Shown piece by piece: positions 19,201-27,219 of a stretch of 64,000 bases of DNA; position 1 is the stretch's first letter; every line of letters starts with the position of its first letter. The stretch is taken from assembly GCF_014904815.1 (NCBI RefSeq), contig NZ_JACZFR010000032.1, forward strand, positions 83,966-147,965, written 5' to 3'. The DNA is from Microbulbifer taiwanensis (GTDB lineage: Bacteria > Pseudomonadota > Gammaproteobacteria > Pseudomonadales > Cellvibrionaceae). Below the pieces are notes generated by a model. That model was given only the letters and a program-made list of their open reading frames with translations, did not search any database and was not told where the DNA came from. Position numbers and translations under genes: made by a program.

Positions 19201-21321
19201 AGGCCAATCGATACTCACCAAGTCGGGATAGCTGTCGCCATTGATATCCCTGGTGTCAATAACGACGTAGGAATCAGACTTCTGGTCCAGGCTCCAGGTA
19301 ATGTCAGCGGCAGTATTTCTCTCCCAGGCGCAGGACGCCAGTGGCATTGAAAGAGGATCCAGCACGTCGAGGTCAGTGCAGAAGTTCCCTAAATTCCATC
19401 CAAAATAGTCAAACGCCCTGGCCTGAGCCAACTCCATACCAGACAGGGTCCAGGACAACGGAAATCGGTCGCCGGAAATCCAGCCGTTATCGATGGTCAG
19501 ATTACTTTCATCCAGCCTCACCTTCTCCCGCCATTCTTCAACCAAGTGGTCCACTGGTATACGGGTCTTCATCCAGTAAATGGGATAGTCGCCGCTGGGG
19601 CCGAACTCCGGGGAAGTATCCTGCCGGTGGCTGGGTGGCGTATTGATGTAGGCCACCCATTCACCGGGAGTTCGGGCATCCACAAGATCCAGGCGGCCGT
19701 CCCCGTTCAAATCCTGCAGGCGAACATAATCCACAGAGGAAGTAGCCAGCCCATCCGATTCGGCGACATCCGTGGTGTAACGCAGATTGAGCGGTAGCTT
19801 GCCACCGCCAACCTCGCTCATGTCGAAATTCCCTTCGCTGAACAGGTTCACCGACTCTTCAAAGTCCAAACTGGAATCCGTGGATCGGTTGCGAGCGAGT
19901 TTAAGTTCGCCATCGTCAGTGCTGCGGTACACCAGATCGGGGAGGCCATCGCCAGTCAAGTCGACAAAAGCAGTCCAGCTCTTTTCCAACGTTGCCGCCG
20001 GGAAAGAAAACCTATGCCTGAGGCCTGGGGGAGTAGTGCTATGCGTCTCTTCAACGCTATAGGACCAATAGGCCCGGGTAATATCGGTATCCTCGGGCAG
20101 CTCCGGAGATACGCCGTCTGCGGTGGTTACCTGTTGACCAACGGCAGGCACAGTCACATATTCAACATCTGAGAAACTCGGCTTCATATCGGCCGGCAGC
20201 ACCGCCGGATCCATCCACTGCTCGTCGGGATCATAAGCCAAGGCACCGCCGCCATCCGTGAAATCGGCGTAGTCGTAGCGCGCCAGGGGCAATGGTGCGC
20301 CCGCTTCTCCTTCGCGACCGTGCCGATCGACACCGCGCAAACGCGGCTGCTTGAGATCCGGATCGACATCGTAGTCAAGTACCAGTTGCGCCTGGGAAAC
20401 CAACGGTACGGCACAGCCCTGGGATCGGGACAGCAAATCGATCCGCTCTAGCACCCGGGTGACCACCGTCGACTTATAAGAGTCGCCGGCGGAAGCCGCC
20501 GTACGGACGTCAAGGACGCCGTCTGCGATAGGACCACTCTCGCTATCCAGGCCCAATTCGCTGGGCTGCCGGTAAACCAGGTCTACCACGCTCGCCGGAC
20601 AGCTGGTCTGTTCGCTTCCCGGCAGATGGTTATAACGAAGCTGGTTCAGGCGAATCTCTACAGAACCCTCCTGGCTGGCAACGTCATAACCCAGTACTAC
20701 CCGGCTGTCGGACTTCCGTTCATACTCCATCGGAATACCAGCCAGTAGCCAGCGATTGAAAGACACAGCGTGATCAATTCGAACAAGATAATAGGTGTCA
20801 GGATTTGTACCGGCTATGCGCTCGAAGCGATATTCCATTATTCCATGGCGCAATACCCATAAATCGGGGCCTTCCCTGAGCAGCTCCGATCCCAGAGACC
20901 GATCCCTTGCCACATAGCGGCTTGCATCCAGCGAAGCTGGCACGAAGTCAATTGCTGCACCATTGATTGAGACATGGAGATTCAATGGGACATCGCCACT
21001 TTCCAATGGCAAACGGCCGGCTGGGGTCCTGCTTTCCCTGACGTAGCTCAAGGGGACCTCCCAACCCAGTCCGGCCGCTCCGGCGCGCGATCCGCCACCG
21101 TGGACAACACTCAAAGGCAACGGGAGGCCGACGCGCTCAGGCATTAACCCCAAGGGTAATGAAATTCCCGGGGTCGAGCTCCCGGGCACCGCATTGGTCG
21201 CTAGCGCGGCCTGAGGCTCCACAACCTGCGCGGATACCACACCGCAGCTGCTCGCCAGCCACACCAGCAGAAGCGCCACTCTCCTGGAGGCTCCGACTCT
21301 GAAAAGTTGATGCAAAACCAT
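13240..21321 (-). CDS. Giant exported SpvB/RHS-repeat protein with unique C-terminal domain
   Basis: A 2693-residue protein from ATG 21321, with an AAGGTG ribosome site. It has a signal peptide (hydrophobic stretch ending near VVSAQ) and an SpvB/TcaC-like N-terminal region (PGISLPLG... GLGWEVPLSYV). An FG-GAP-like region of about residues 380-1090 carries several DxNGDGxxD calcium-type motifs. RHS/YD repeats (YDxxGR) follow from about 1600. The conserved RHS core is RVYDAEIGRFLQRDP near 2348, closing at NDSSGLDP near 2388. The last ~300 residues are unique, Gly/Ser-rich and apparently beta-rich. RHS proteins form a shell around a C-terminal effector, often a toxin; I cannot name this one. No immunity-like gene follows: downstream comes the opposite-strand P-loop gene. 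Residues ~380-860 are homologous to the two proteins encoded upstream. Confidence 0.9.
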   Translation of the reverse strand: MVLHQLFRVGASRRVALLLVWLASSCGVVSAQVVEPQAALATNAVPGSSTPGISLPLGLMPERVGLPLPLSVVHGGGSRAGAAGLGWEVPLSYVRESRTPAGRLPLESGDVPLNLHVSINGAAIDFVPASLDASRYVARDRSLGSELLREGPDLWVLRHGIMEYRFERIAGTNPDTYYLVRIDHAVSFNRWLLAGIPMEYERKSDSRVVLGYDVASQEGSVEIRLNQLRYNHLPGSEQTSCPASVVDLVYRQPSELGLDSESGPIADGVLDVRTAASAGDSYKSTVVTRVLERIDLLSRSQGCAVPLVSQAQLVLDYDVDPDLKQPRLRGVDRHGREGEAGAPLPLARYDYADFTDGGGALAYDPDEQWMDPAVLPADMKPSFSDVEYVTVPAVGQQVTTADGVSPELPEDTDITRAYWSYSVEETHSTTPPGLRHRFSFPAATLEKSWTAFVDLTGDGLPDLVYRSTDDGELKLARNRSTDSSLDFEESVNLFSEGNFDMSEVGGGKLPLNLRYTTDVAESDGLATSSVDYVRLQDLNGDGRLDLVDARTPGEWVAYINTPPSHRQDTSPEFGPSGDYPIYWMKTRIPVDHLVEEWREKVRLDESNLTIDNGWISGDRFPLSWTLSGMELAQARAFDYFGWNLGNFCTDLDVLDPLSMPLASCAWERNTAADITWSLDQKSDSYVVIDTRDINGDSYPDLVSIDWPQGFQFVGGWTPKSLQKSIPDAECRALGLFGQDCEPDVFSASAEPPWEHYRSSVAPVVLPKPQGDSTLIEQQMSQSHSRFLDCYSDGAVECTGFQLSAYGDCYSWYGGRRRDLKPTDGYNCYVEDLSVRWQGFTRGINTPPKRALNVHYNVAGARLGPQSITGGRLFAQSRAPLVNSIGACGGVQRWTSDGEEGVNERRTLRVCGLVEANGDGFPDLLHSSGGAQLGTGDGFLDQRVHAQAGRTEQLARLPVCNASGRRHPHHLNDPAQTPSPQNPSIVSYANWMDRNGDGLPDSASRLGTGGRVMVNYHVAEKSSKGTFDSDAGCDDSARVQEMLVDVTGSGLPDRARIVGSELRIRKPVIIGTGGSVEDRGLWNAGKLIRVTDGFGAGMEYRYTNAKRDPWGKHQVPFAEIVLEWSRPIGGLGAPGEKLQEPTYYAYGDNAMRYDTYTERFVPTGYLYTAEVRGKTQTSGTQLGQVKGKGQVVIRRNNSFDPITRDWLVGTRDQVRSYEGYFFSARDLLMQYMTGSFDGDVYYTGNNDNTIEAYLYPPSWDDLPPEHYDNGRCERLDFPYGGIGQAETPVASRTCADQGILVVRSEREFEASAYLARDHSESFHIVDPYLRNVKRQTLVEEWDDRGRPLRVKNQGDYRDAEDDFCTHYEYAQSNHDQWKDKEFQPLNLLAKLTVDDCSGKVEREKTFYYEGSEQEVAGEYRLFPYVETIETRFRTHNGTIPSSPTYLRSVNEGAVEYRNVYGQALRVTTRNHNPISTKSVVRTTEIDYDNFQMVPVRRSVRASDVSNFAKREAMNYETGSYRLASLTDLNTNVSTLFGYDRYGRRTTTAISSPGHSGGAPQIISAIEYLGEDSPDHAGRKLRLRRFEKWYPLEDYAQGTAVDGELWTEQRFDIFGRLARIDKYLGEDPDYGDARLAVWSAEYDGQGRVSHINHPFVVGEKEDELVSTYHHADLSSDPFCVVTAPGVQKSPPLVEKVIEKETIEIGTPSTSYVFPVTDGGRELISHCSLMTFQMGQRKKISISPYSLASDDPQDISMEVSIYGATGQLAERRSWLSGKDNARDLMRLDYDQFGNLQYVSRYRDTEELNFPGQALTWQYEHDGLGRTTLFASDGIEPIHFRYDEWGNMNKVGQASVNAELGVSWKGYEHDGFGRLKRWELLTDDGLFRLTPNIWGARYSYIGDGQTGAGHLRAIERSQSPIVEFEYDAFGRRSMTRHSMGASLISEVEWEYDGLSRIGGQKRRSSATDMAEELINFRYDSAGRVRAAEYNFGLISSTLKNIVTMDPWGRPLKSVLGNSSVREFQYGTSGHRRLEYVYETLPGVAAGDGPIRRIHFGNYLGRLKSVTSERVESKLALTAVASGSIHQGYWYNDLNQLIGFKQKDTLNNSWTHDYEYAYDSLGNLQDTVDHSQDSSVYTRFIPRQDDMDKICRYEIGFESGPEQSTVSNELCTFEYDRRGNLVKYRDPLSNAERQLWYNDLNEITKIKLTLNEQISYRYAGDGSVSERRDHALGETMFQLGSVGQRRGGENGESVIWESTLPSGASLRGTTEASELYYAGFQTNSANTTLDDAGLESSFSSYSPYGKPTERIEPGHTAVNQRRWHGTDVCNPLPASGGCRMYDKLYRMGPRVYDAEIGRFLQRDPLAIPRSAIKANPYHYAWNNPIVFNDSSGLDPVTQNVKVLEPSDNPGGMAMGTALLDFDYVGFPLARGNYKVLGFEYSVTGFSGTVFSADTRTGNRYGVGVGASVLNGQLDSGGIGFEPLKLGFTSKYAPDDVGMESEVGIGVQASNLAKGQLPFGPIVNLKCVPGSGPECQQRIMNIQTTAYTNGDMLHTPGVAVVPSSAFVNGLLHLEPRPVDLQGGESLAYDPTVSRMDRRTGRSNIESVPGDGGDIGLPPVGYFADQSGNLLPLGGFSGFGGGFGWDSSYSFSRPALPSAGGGQLGRYGGGLLTTLRAAVGLVGGGTSSESRYRTSVEVKP

Positions 21322-22287
21322 TCCGTTTCACCTTTATTTCTGATCCGCAATAGCGGAGACTGACCGAAAAGATTAGGAAAAAATCCTATCAGAGGCGAAC
21401 GCATATACGGGAAGTCGAGAAGGCCAGGAAAGGGACATTTGGCCGTGAACTCATCTATGAAGCCCCCCGGTAAACCGGCGAAAGGACTTGCGCGAGCGAA
21501 ACCACTGCAGACTGGAACGCCGAGAAAACTGTCAGCCGAGCAATCCCCGAAAGAAATGGTCCAATAGCAGTGGGCACGACTTCCACTATCCAGACGCCAA
21601 TAACGGGAGTTCCACTGTGATGTTTAAAACGAGAATACTGAACTGCGCTTACGCAGAGGAAAAACCGCGGAATCACCGGCACCGAACGCTTGCGCGCGTC
21701 ATAGGACGCAAGAGCGCTTCTACCGCCAACACTAGGCGCCAGGTACCGGCTTAAGCCGCGGTTGAGGAAAATGACCCCGCAAGGTCTCCGGGATCCTAGT
21801 GAGCGCCGTCAGAATCCGCCCACCAAATCATGGTTGCAAACTCCTGGGAAGGCTCAAACCGAACGCGGCGAATCTTCAACTGCGCCGTCGTTTTTCCGAG
21901 CGGGAACCAAGCCCCCCACTTTGGTTAAGAACTGACGACCGCCCGCGCAGGACAGCCCACCGATTACTACCACTGCGGCAATGTTGGCGCAACCGCAAAG
22001 CCGGTCTCTGTTTCCGGACTGGAGTTGCGCAATATCCGCATTCGCTCACGACTTCGAACCAGGAAAACTGTTTCAGAAGAGTCCAGGTTTACAGCGACGC
22101 GATGCTTGGCACTGGGCCTGGAAATCCGTTTACAATCGGACATCGGCCGGATCTCCACCCCGCCCTGTCGGGCGAAAGTGGCCATGCGATACATCTTTTC
22201 TGTTTCTACTACGCCTCTTATGAACCCAAGAGCCGCGAGATCCTCGACGCAGGTAAAGCGCTATTCCGACTGTTGGCTTGCTGGTGC
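21322..22287. other. Gene-free mosaic region (about 970 bp)
   Basis: Upstream of the RHS gene and downstream of the truncated module gene. It should hold the RHS promoter. Overlapping frames on both strands show no family features. The sequence at the 22288 end replaces what would be the continuation of an RHS-like gene, so it may mark a rearrangement. No repeats or insertion-sequence ends recognised. Confidence 0.45.
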
Positions 22288-23745
22288 TCACGGCGACGCT
22301 GGCAAGCCAGAGACGGGCCGTATACCTCTTGAATAGCCTCTCCAACGAGTCGACGAATCCTCAACCAAGCAATCGTAGCCGTCTCCGGGTTTCAGGTCTC
22401 CGCGGCGGCCGCCATACCAGGAGTAGCATTCCTGATACGCCTGAATTTCGAGCGCAGCGCAATACAAATTGCCGTTCTCGAAGCACCCGATATAACGATC
22501 ATATTCTTCCCGCAACTCCACTTCAATCTGTGTGAGTGAGTCGCTGTTTAACGACTCCGGCTTGGGTAACACTACCTCCCCAGGCCCCGGATGGAAACCC
22601 GCGTAGTGATTCCACGGCGTCTTGGCCGGCGCAACGAAGACATCCGGCTCACAGTCCTGACCAAACGGCTCCAGGTCTCGGCACTCAGGCTCCTGCACAG
22701 CAATCCGTAACTCCTCCGGCTCCCATCCTCTAACAAAACGAAATCCTGGCGACCACTCGACGCCGGCGACATCCAGAACGGCATCGTCGTCTACCCCGCG
22801 CAGGGCGATTATTTTATACGAGCGGGGAGAACCATCCACAGTCCAGGCAACGTCCTTCGAAGGTTTTCTTTCCCAAGCGCAGGCCTGCCCGGGATACTCC
22901 AGTGGAAAAAGCGGGCTCAAATAGCTACAATCGAGACTCAATCCGCTGAACTTGTAGGCCCTGGCCTCAGCCATCTCGATACCCGACAGCGTCCAGGAAA
23001 GCGGAAAGCGAGCGCCGGAGATCCAGCCATTCTCAAAGCCGCTCCCGCTATCACCCACTGAAACCCGTGCTCGCCACTCTTCAACCAGGTAATTGACAGG
23101 GGCCTCAATTTTCTCCCAATAAATAAGGGCGCTACCCCCGGAAGGCCTATTAAGATAGATGATCCAATGCCCTGGATTGCGGGCATCCACGACATCCGTT
23201 CTGCCATCGCGATTCACATCTTGCAAGCCGATATAGTCCACGGATGACATTGCGGTCCCTGAGGATCCGATAAGGTCAAATGAGATCTGAAGCTTTAGCG
23301 GTAATTTACCATTGCCAACCTCGCTTAGAACGAAGTTTCCTTCGCCAAACAAGTCAACAGGATCAGCGTATTCGTGCTCAGAAACGCTGCCAATATTCTC
23401 GCTCAGTCTTAAATCACCGTCTCTGTAAAATACCAGGTCTCGCCGCCCATCTCCTGTCATGTCGACAACGGCCGACCAGTACTCAGTTGCCACTGCCGGT
23501 GGAAAGTATACGGTGTGATAATAATAGTTTCCGTCTCCACCAGTAGTAGCAGACGCCCAATAAGAGCGACGCAGATCCTCAAAATTGACGCCCGAGTCTT
23601 CAACCTCGAGTTCCTGACCAATAGGCACTGCCAGTTCTTCCGACATATAATCGAAGTGGGTTCTGATCATTGCAGAGTAAGAAGGAGGCTCCACTCTCTG
23701 ACCTAAAACACCAATAGAAAGTAAGATTGGAACCAAAGAACTCAT
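22288..23745 (-). CDS. Stand-alone RHS-derived FG-GAP module protein (485 aa)
   Basis: Homologous along most of its length to residues ~380-850 of the giant RHS protein. It shares AVVDMTGDGRRDLV, GEGNF-LSEVGNGKLPL, WISGARFPLSWTLSG, FGQDCEPDVF and CYSWYGGRRGDLKP (matching segments differ slightly in the RHS protein). It has no SpvB domain, RHS repeats or core. It ends just after RWRGYSRGI, where the RHS protein carries on, with a short non-homologous tail. The N-terminus MSSLVPILLSIG is hydrophobic without a basic n-region and is shared with the next two genes. AAAGGAT gives a good ribosome site. It may be an exported Ca-binding partner of the RHS protein or a decayed paralog; the open frame favours a working gene. 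Confidence 0.75.
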   Translation of the reverse strand: MSSLVPILLSIGVLGQRVEPPSYSAMIRTHFDYMSEELAVPIGQELEVEDSGVNFEDLRRSYWASATTGGDGNYYYHTVYFPPAVATEYWSAVVDMTGDGRRDLVFYRDGDLRLSENIGSVSEHEYADPVDLFGEGNFVLSEVGNGKLPLKLQISFDLIGSSGTAMSSVDYIGLQDVNRDGRTDVVDARNPGHWIIYLNRPSGGSALIYWEKIEAPVNYLVEEWRARVSVGDSGSGFENGWISGARFPLSWTLSGIEMAEARAYKFSGLSLDCSYLSPLFPLEYPGQACAWERKPSKDVAWTVDGSPRSYKIIALRGVDDDAVLDVAGVEWSPGFRFVRGWEPEELRIAVQEPECRDLEPFGQDCEPDVFVAPAKTPWNHYAGFHPGPGEVVLPKPESLNSDSLTQIEVELREEYDRYIGCFENGNLYCAALEIQAYQECYSWYGGRRGDLKPGDGYDCLVEDSSTRWRGYSRGIRPVSGLPASP

Positions 23746-24072
23746 GATATATCCTTTATCTGATCTTTATAAAAAGCGCGCATCAGAGCGAGACTCATCT
23801 TTAAATTCAAGAGATGCTCAACCACTCTATATCGGTGACCAGTGCCATGGCATCCGGCAAAGAATCCGTTTGTAATAGCGCGACCGCCAATTTCTGTAAT
23901 AGACTTCCGGATCAATCTTGGCCCCAAATTGAGCTTCGATCTCAGATCGTCTATTTTCAGCCATAACCGACGACACTGGTCGACTAAAAACTGCTAGCGC
24001 AAAAAGTAATGTACGCTTCGAATTACTATAGAATCTCGGTTCCCGACCCGCCACCAACCTTAAGACCACAAC
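23746..24072. other. Gene-free stretch (about 330 bp) with a weak reading frame
   Basis: Between the two RHS-derived module genes. A minus-strand frame at 23827-24069 (80 codons) starts right after the upstream stop. Its segment RRSEIEAQFGAKIDPEVYY looks protein-like, but there is no ribosome site or recognised family, so I do not call it. It may be a remnant of a longer ancestral gene. Confidence 0.35.
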
Positions 24073-25539
24073 TTAATTTCCAAAGCCCGCAACATTGGAA
24101 ATGATAGTGAGGGATCCTCGCGGTAACTGCTGCTGGGCACGAATATTCCCTTGCCACCTCGTAGAAATGTCCTCGACCAGGCAACTTGATGGATGCGTGG
24201 GACTGAGGTCCCGACGAAATCCGCCGTACCAGGAATAGCAATTTTCGTACGCATCAATCGTGAACGGCGGCACCGGATTGCAATAGACCTCTCCATCATC
24301 GAAGCAAGTTGCAAACTTATCGTAGTTGTTTCGAACGACTTGCAATTCTGCTGGGAGATCCTCAAGCACCGATTCCGGCTTGGGTAGAACCACAAGACCG
24401 AGGTAATCCTGCTCCCAGGGCCTTCCTGCCTCAGCCCGGAACAATCCGGGCTCACAAATACCCTGCCGGCACTCCGGATTCTCCACGGTATTTTCAAGGT
24501 CTGCGGGTGTCAGACCAATGACCTGAAAACCCTGAGGCCATCTACTAGAAACAAGATCTACATAGCCGTCACCGTTTGCATCCGTGAGATCGAACACCAA
24601 GTCAAAAACAGTTGAGGAGCCAAGCTGCCACTCCAGATCGCTGGAAGGAAAGCGCTCCCAGGCACAGGCGGTACGCGACATCTGGACGGGATCCAGCGAA
24701 GTAACTGCCGTGCAGCTGTTTTGTACATTCCATCCCCAAAAGGCGTAGCCCCACGCCTCCGCTAACCGATAAGTCCCCGACAGAGTCCACGACAGTGGAA
24801 AGCGGGCACCGGAGACCCAGCCGTTTTTAAAGTCACCTCCATGGCCACCCACAGACACCCGAGAGCGCCACTCATCGACTCGCTGCTCGACCGCCAGCGT
24901 AAGCTTCTCCCAGTAAATTGGATACCCACCGGTGCCATGACCGGAGGGCATATTCATGTAGGCAATCCACTCTCCCGGGCTGCGAGCATCGACAATATCC
25001 AATCGACCGTCGCCGTTGAGGTCCTGCAGTCTCACATACTCCACTGTAGACTTACCGACACCCTTAGACCCAATGATTTCTGTGGAAAGAGTCAATTTTA
25101 ACGGCAAACTTCCATCGCCTACCTCACCCATTGAAAAATCGCCTTCACCGAATAAATCTATCGGCGCTAGATATTCTGGACGACTATTACTACCTATGTT
25201 GCGGCCAAGCTTAAGCTTACCATCTCTTTTGAATATGAGATCTCTGCGGCCATCCCCATCCATGTCGGCTACCGCCTTCCAGTATTTATCTACAGTCGCA
25301 GCAGGAAAATTAATACGGTGTTTATTAAAAGGACTACTGAAAATCGTCACGTTGGACCAGTGCGCCCGCTGCAGGTTATCGTCTTCGACACCAAAGTCGG
25401 CAACGGAAGGCGGACCGGCGGCTATTTGCTCAACAGTTCTGCTTGGTAGATTTACAGATTCCAAGCCGCTATAAGAAACAGCTTGAACTTCCTTCCCCAT
25501 GATTCCAACCGATAGCAAGATAGAAACCAGAGCACTCAT
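24073..25539 (-). CDS. Stand-alone RHS-derived FG-GAP module protein (488 aa)
   Basis: Second module protein, paralogous to the 22288 gene and to RHS residues ~380-860. It shares AVADMDGDGRRDLIF, LQDLNGDGRLDIVDARSPGEW, WVSGARFPLSWTLSG, CYSWYGGFRRDLSP and ends SNVAGFGN at the point matching YNVAG in the RHS protein. I prefer ATG 25539 (the second ATG of ATGACCATG): MSALVSILLSVG then aligns with the leader of the 22288 gene and leaves a GGGA ribosome site. Three DxDGDG/DxNGDG-type motifs suggest Ca binding. The break point, close to that of the 22288 gene, argues that this segment is a discrete module. Function unknown. Confidence 0.75.
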   Translation of the reverse strand: MSALVSILLSVGIMGKEVQAVSYSGLESVNLPSRTVEQIAAGPPSVADFGVEDDNLQRAHWSNVTIFSSPFNKHRINFPAATVDKYWKAVADMDGDGRRDLIFKRDGKLKLGRNIGSNSRPEYLAPIDLFGEGDFSMGEVGDGSLPLKLTLSTEIIGSKGVGKSTVEYVRLQDLNGDGRLDIVDARSPGEWIAYMNMPSGHGTGGYPIYWEKLTLAVEQRVDEWRSRVSVGGHGGDFKNGWVSGARFPLSWTLSGTYRLAEAWGYAFWGWNVQNSCTAVTSLDPVQMSRTACAWERFPSSDLEWQLGSSTVFDLVFDLTDANGDGYVDLVSSRWPQGFQVIGLTPADLENTVENPECRQGICEPGLFRAEAGRPWEQDYLGLVVLPKPESVLEDLPAELQVVRNNYDKFATCFDDGEVYCNPVPPFTIDAYENCYSWYGGFRRDLSPTHPSSCLVEDISTRWQGNIRAQQQLPRGSLTIISNVAGFGN

Positions 25540-25614
25540 GGTCATTCCCGTACTTTAATGAGATTTCAGTAATTCGATCGGTACGCCCAGGTTTCGAACC
25601 GGGCGCAACCGGGT

Positions 25615-26799
25615 CTATCTCGGGATAGGATCTGAACTATCACAAGATATGCTGCGATTATCGTAAATAGCGTTGCCGAAGTTGAACCCGACATTCTTTA
25701 CCTTGAAGAAGCCATCGGGCGCATGGTTACATATTTTGTTACGCAATACCGTATTGAACCTGGCAAAATCCCGATCATCGGTATTGCTTGCCTCCCAGTC
25801 TCCATCCCAACCAAACGAAGGATCGACATCGCTAATGTCCCACGGTCTGGAAACATTACTGTCTTTGTCGCAGTAGCCACTCAGGCTGTCGCCATCCCGG
25901 GACCCAACGTAAACCGCAGGCCTGGTAATCCAGGCATCCTGGTAGTAGAAAATGTTATCGCTGATCTCGTTATTTCTGACGCCGGTATAGCGGACCTCAC
26001 CGCGCTCTCCGCAATTTCTGTATAGAAAAACACCACCCAAAGTGACACCGGAAAACCAGTTCCTAGTAATCAGATTGTGCTCCGCACCATCGATCGATAA
26101 GACCTCACGGAAATTGCTGCTATCGTGGTGGAACTCATTATTCTCGACCACATTGTATGCAGCCTCTGCATCGATATACAGCGATGGGCCGCCTGCATTA
26201 TCGTGTTTAATACGGGAGTTCTTCAGGGTTGTGTGGGTCACGCCCTGCTCAATATACAGACTCACGCCACTACCGTTGACAATATCAAGATTATCGAAAG
26301 TAATTCCAGTCGGCGCAACCGACCTAAGCTCCCGAACATAATCCGGACCTCGCTCATTCTTATAGGTCGCCAACTCTTCATTTCCGATTCGATAAAACTG
26401 ACTGCGAACCCGCGTACTGCCCCTAACCTTGCAGTTTTTTATAGTCACATTCCTCACCGGCTCATGTGCGTAGTCATCCCCGGCACGAAACTTCGCCGAA
26501 GATACGAGCAAGGCGGGCTCTTCTTCCTTTAGTGCACCCAAAGGGGATATAGTGGCGCCATTACAGTCAAAAACCAAATGATTGGCCGCTGGACCGATAA
26601 AACGTAAAGATTTGGTCACCAGATCACCCGGCTGCAACTGCACGCTGCAACTGACATTAGCAAAACGATTTTCCCAGGTATCCGGGTCGTCCTCATCGAT
26701 CACGATAGGCTCAGCCAAAATATCCGATATCTCCTCACTGGAGCACGGAGGGTTCTTAATTACACCAATGGAAAGCAAGAGCGGAACAATAAAACTCAA
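25615..26799 (-). CDS. Exported right-handed parallel beta-helix protein
   Basis: About 394 residues. The body is a series of short strand-turn repeats (VRNVTIKNCKV, GITFDNLDIVNG, THTTLKNSRIKHD, YNVVENNEFHHD, HNLITRNWFSG) typical of pectate-lyase or NosD-like beta-helices. Such folds occur in polysaccharide lyases, epimerases and adhesins, and no catalytic set is clear enough to choose. I place the start at TTG 26799: it gives MSFIVPLLLSIG, aligning residue for residue with the leaders of the two module genes downstream. Ser/Asp/Asn-rich turns and scattered Cys suit an exported protein. Same strand as the module genes with gaps under 100 bases on this side, so it may share a transcript with the 24073 gene. 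Confidence 0.75.
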   Translation of the reverse strand: MSFIVPLLLSIGVIKNPPCSSEEISDILAEPIVIDEDDPDTWENRFANVSCSVQLQPGDLVTKSLRFIGPAANHLVFDCNGATISPLGALKEEEPALLVSSAKFRAGDDYAHEPVRNVTIKNCKVRGSTRVRSQFYRIGNEELATYKNERGPDYVRELRSVAPTGITFDNLDIVNGSGVSLYIEQGVTHTTLKNSRIKHDNAGGPSLYIDAEAAYNVVENNEFHHDSSNFREVLSIDGAEHNLITRNWFSGVTLGGVFLYRNCGERGEVRYTGVRNNEISDNIFYYQDAWITRPAVYVGSRDGDSLSGYCDKDSNVSRPWDISDVDPSFGWDGDWEASNTDDRDFARFNTVLRNKICNHAPDGFFKVKNVGFNFGNAIYDNRSISCDSSDPIPR

Positions 26800-26904
26800 A
26801 TCGAGCACCAACTTCTGTTAATAGCTTCAAAAGTGAGAGCGTGGAGAACACTAAAGCGCATTCACCACACCCGCACATTACATCCAGCCGATTATCTAGT
26901 TAGT

Positions 26905-27219
26905 TCAGGAAACACTAATCGAGCCGACAACTTCAGTATCACCTTCGCATTCACCATTACCGTAAATCCGAACTGACTTACCCGACAAGAGGGCAGACAA
27001 AGCCACTGTATGCTGAACCTCATTTGTTATAACGAATCGATTATCTTGATTCGTTCCGATACACGGTGAATCATCAACGCTGGCACTGATGTAAACTGTA
27101 TTATTAGCGCCACCTAAACTTGTGGTTTTCAGATACGTGACAGTTCCATCGTAGGGCCCACCTGCAAAAGCAGACATGGAAGTTAGCAATAGCGAAGAAG
27201 CAAAAAAAATCTTTTTCAT
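26905..27219 (-). CDS. Small exported protein (unnamed family)
   Basis: A 104-residue protein with a clear signal peptide, MKKIFFASSLLLTSMSAFA, cleaved near AFA-GG. The mature part is about 85 residues, beta-rich, with two Cys that could form a disulphide (SPCIGT and NGECEG). The pattern of a GTVTYL start, a VALSALLSGKSVRIYG helix-strand and a Cys near the end is common in small gammaproteobacterial exported proteins of unknown role. A GGAAGG ribosome site is near the ATG. No neighbour gives a function. Confidence 0.7.
   Translation of the reverse strand: MKKIFFASSLLLTSMSAFAGGPYDGTVTYLKTTSLGGANNTVYISASVDDSPCIGTNQDNRFVITNEVQHTVALSALLSGKSVRIYGNGECEGDTEVVGSISVS

Noticed and set aside
21795..21835. 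AGAATCCGCCCACCA, resembling a tRNA 3' end
   Set aside because: The upstream bases do not fold as a tRNA and the T-arm lacks GTTCGA; too weak even for an attachment-site remnant.
23827..24069. 80-codon frame between the two RHS-module genes
   Set aside because: Partly protein-like but without a ribosome site or homolog known to me; kept only as a remark.
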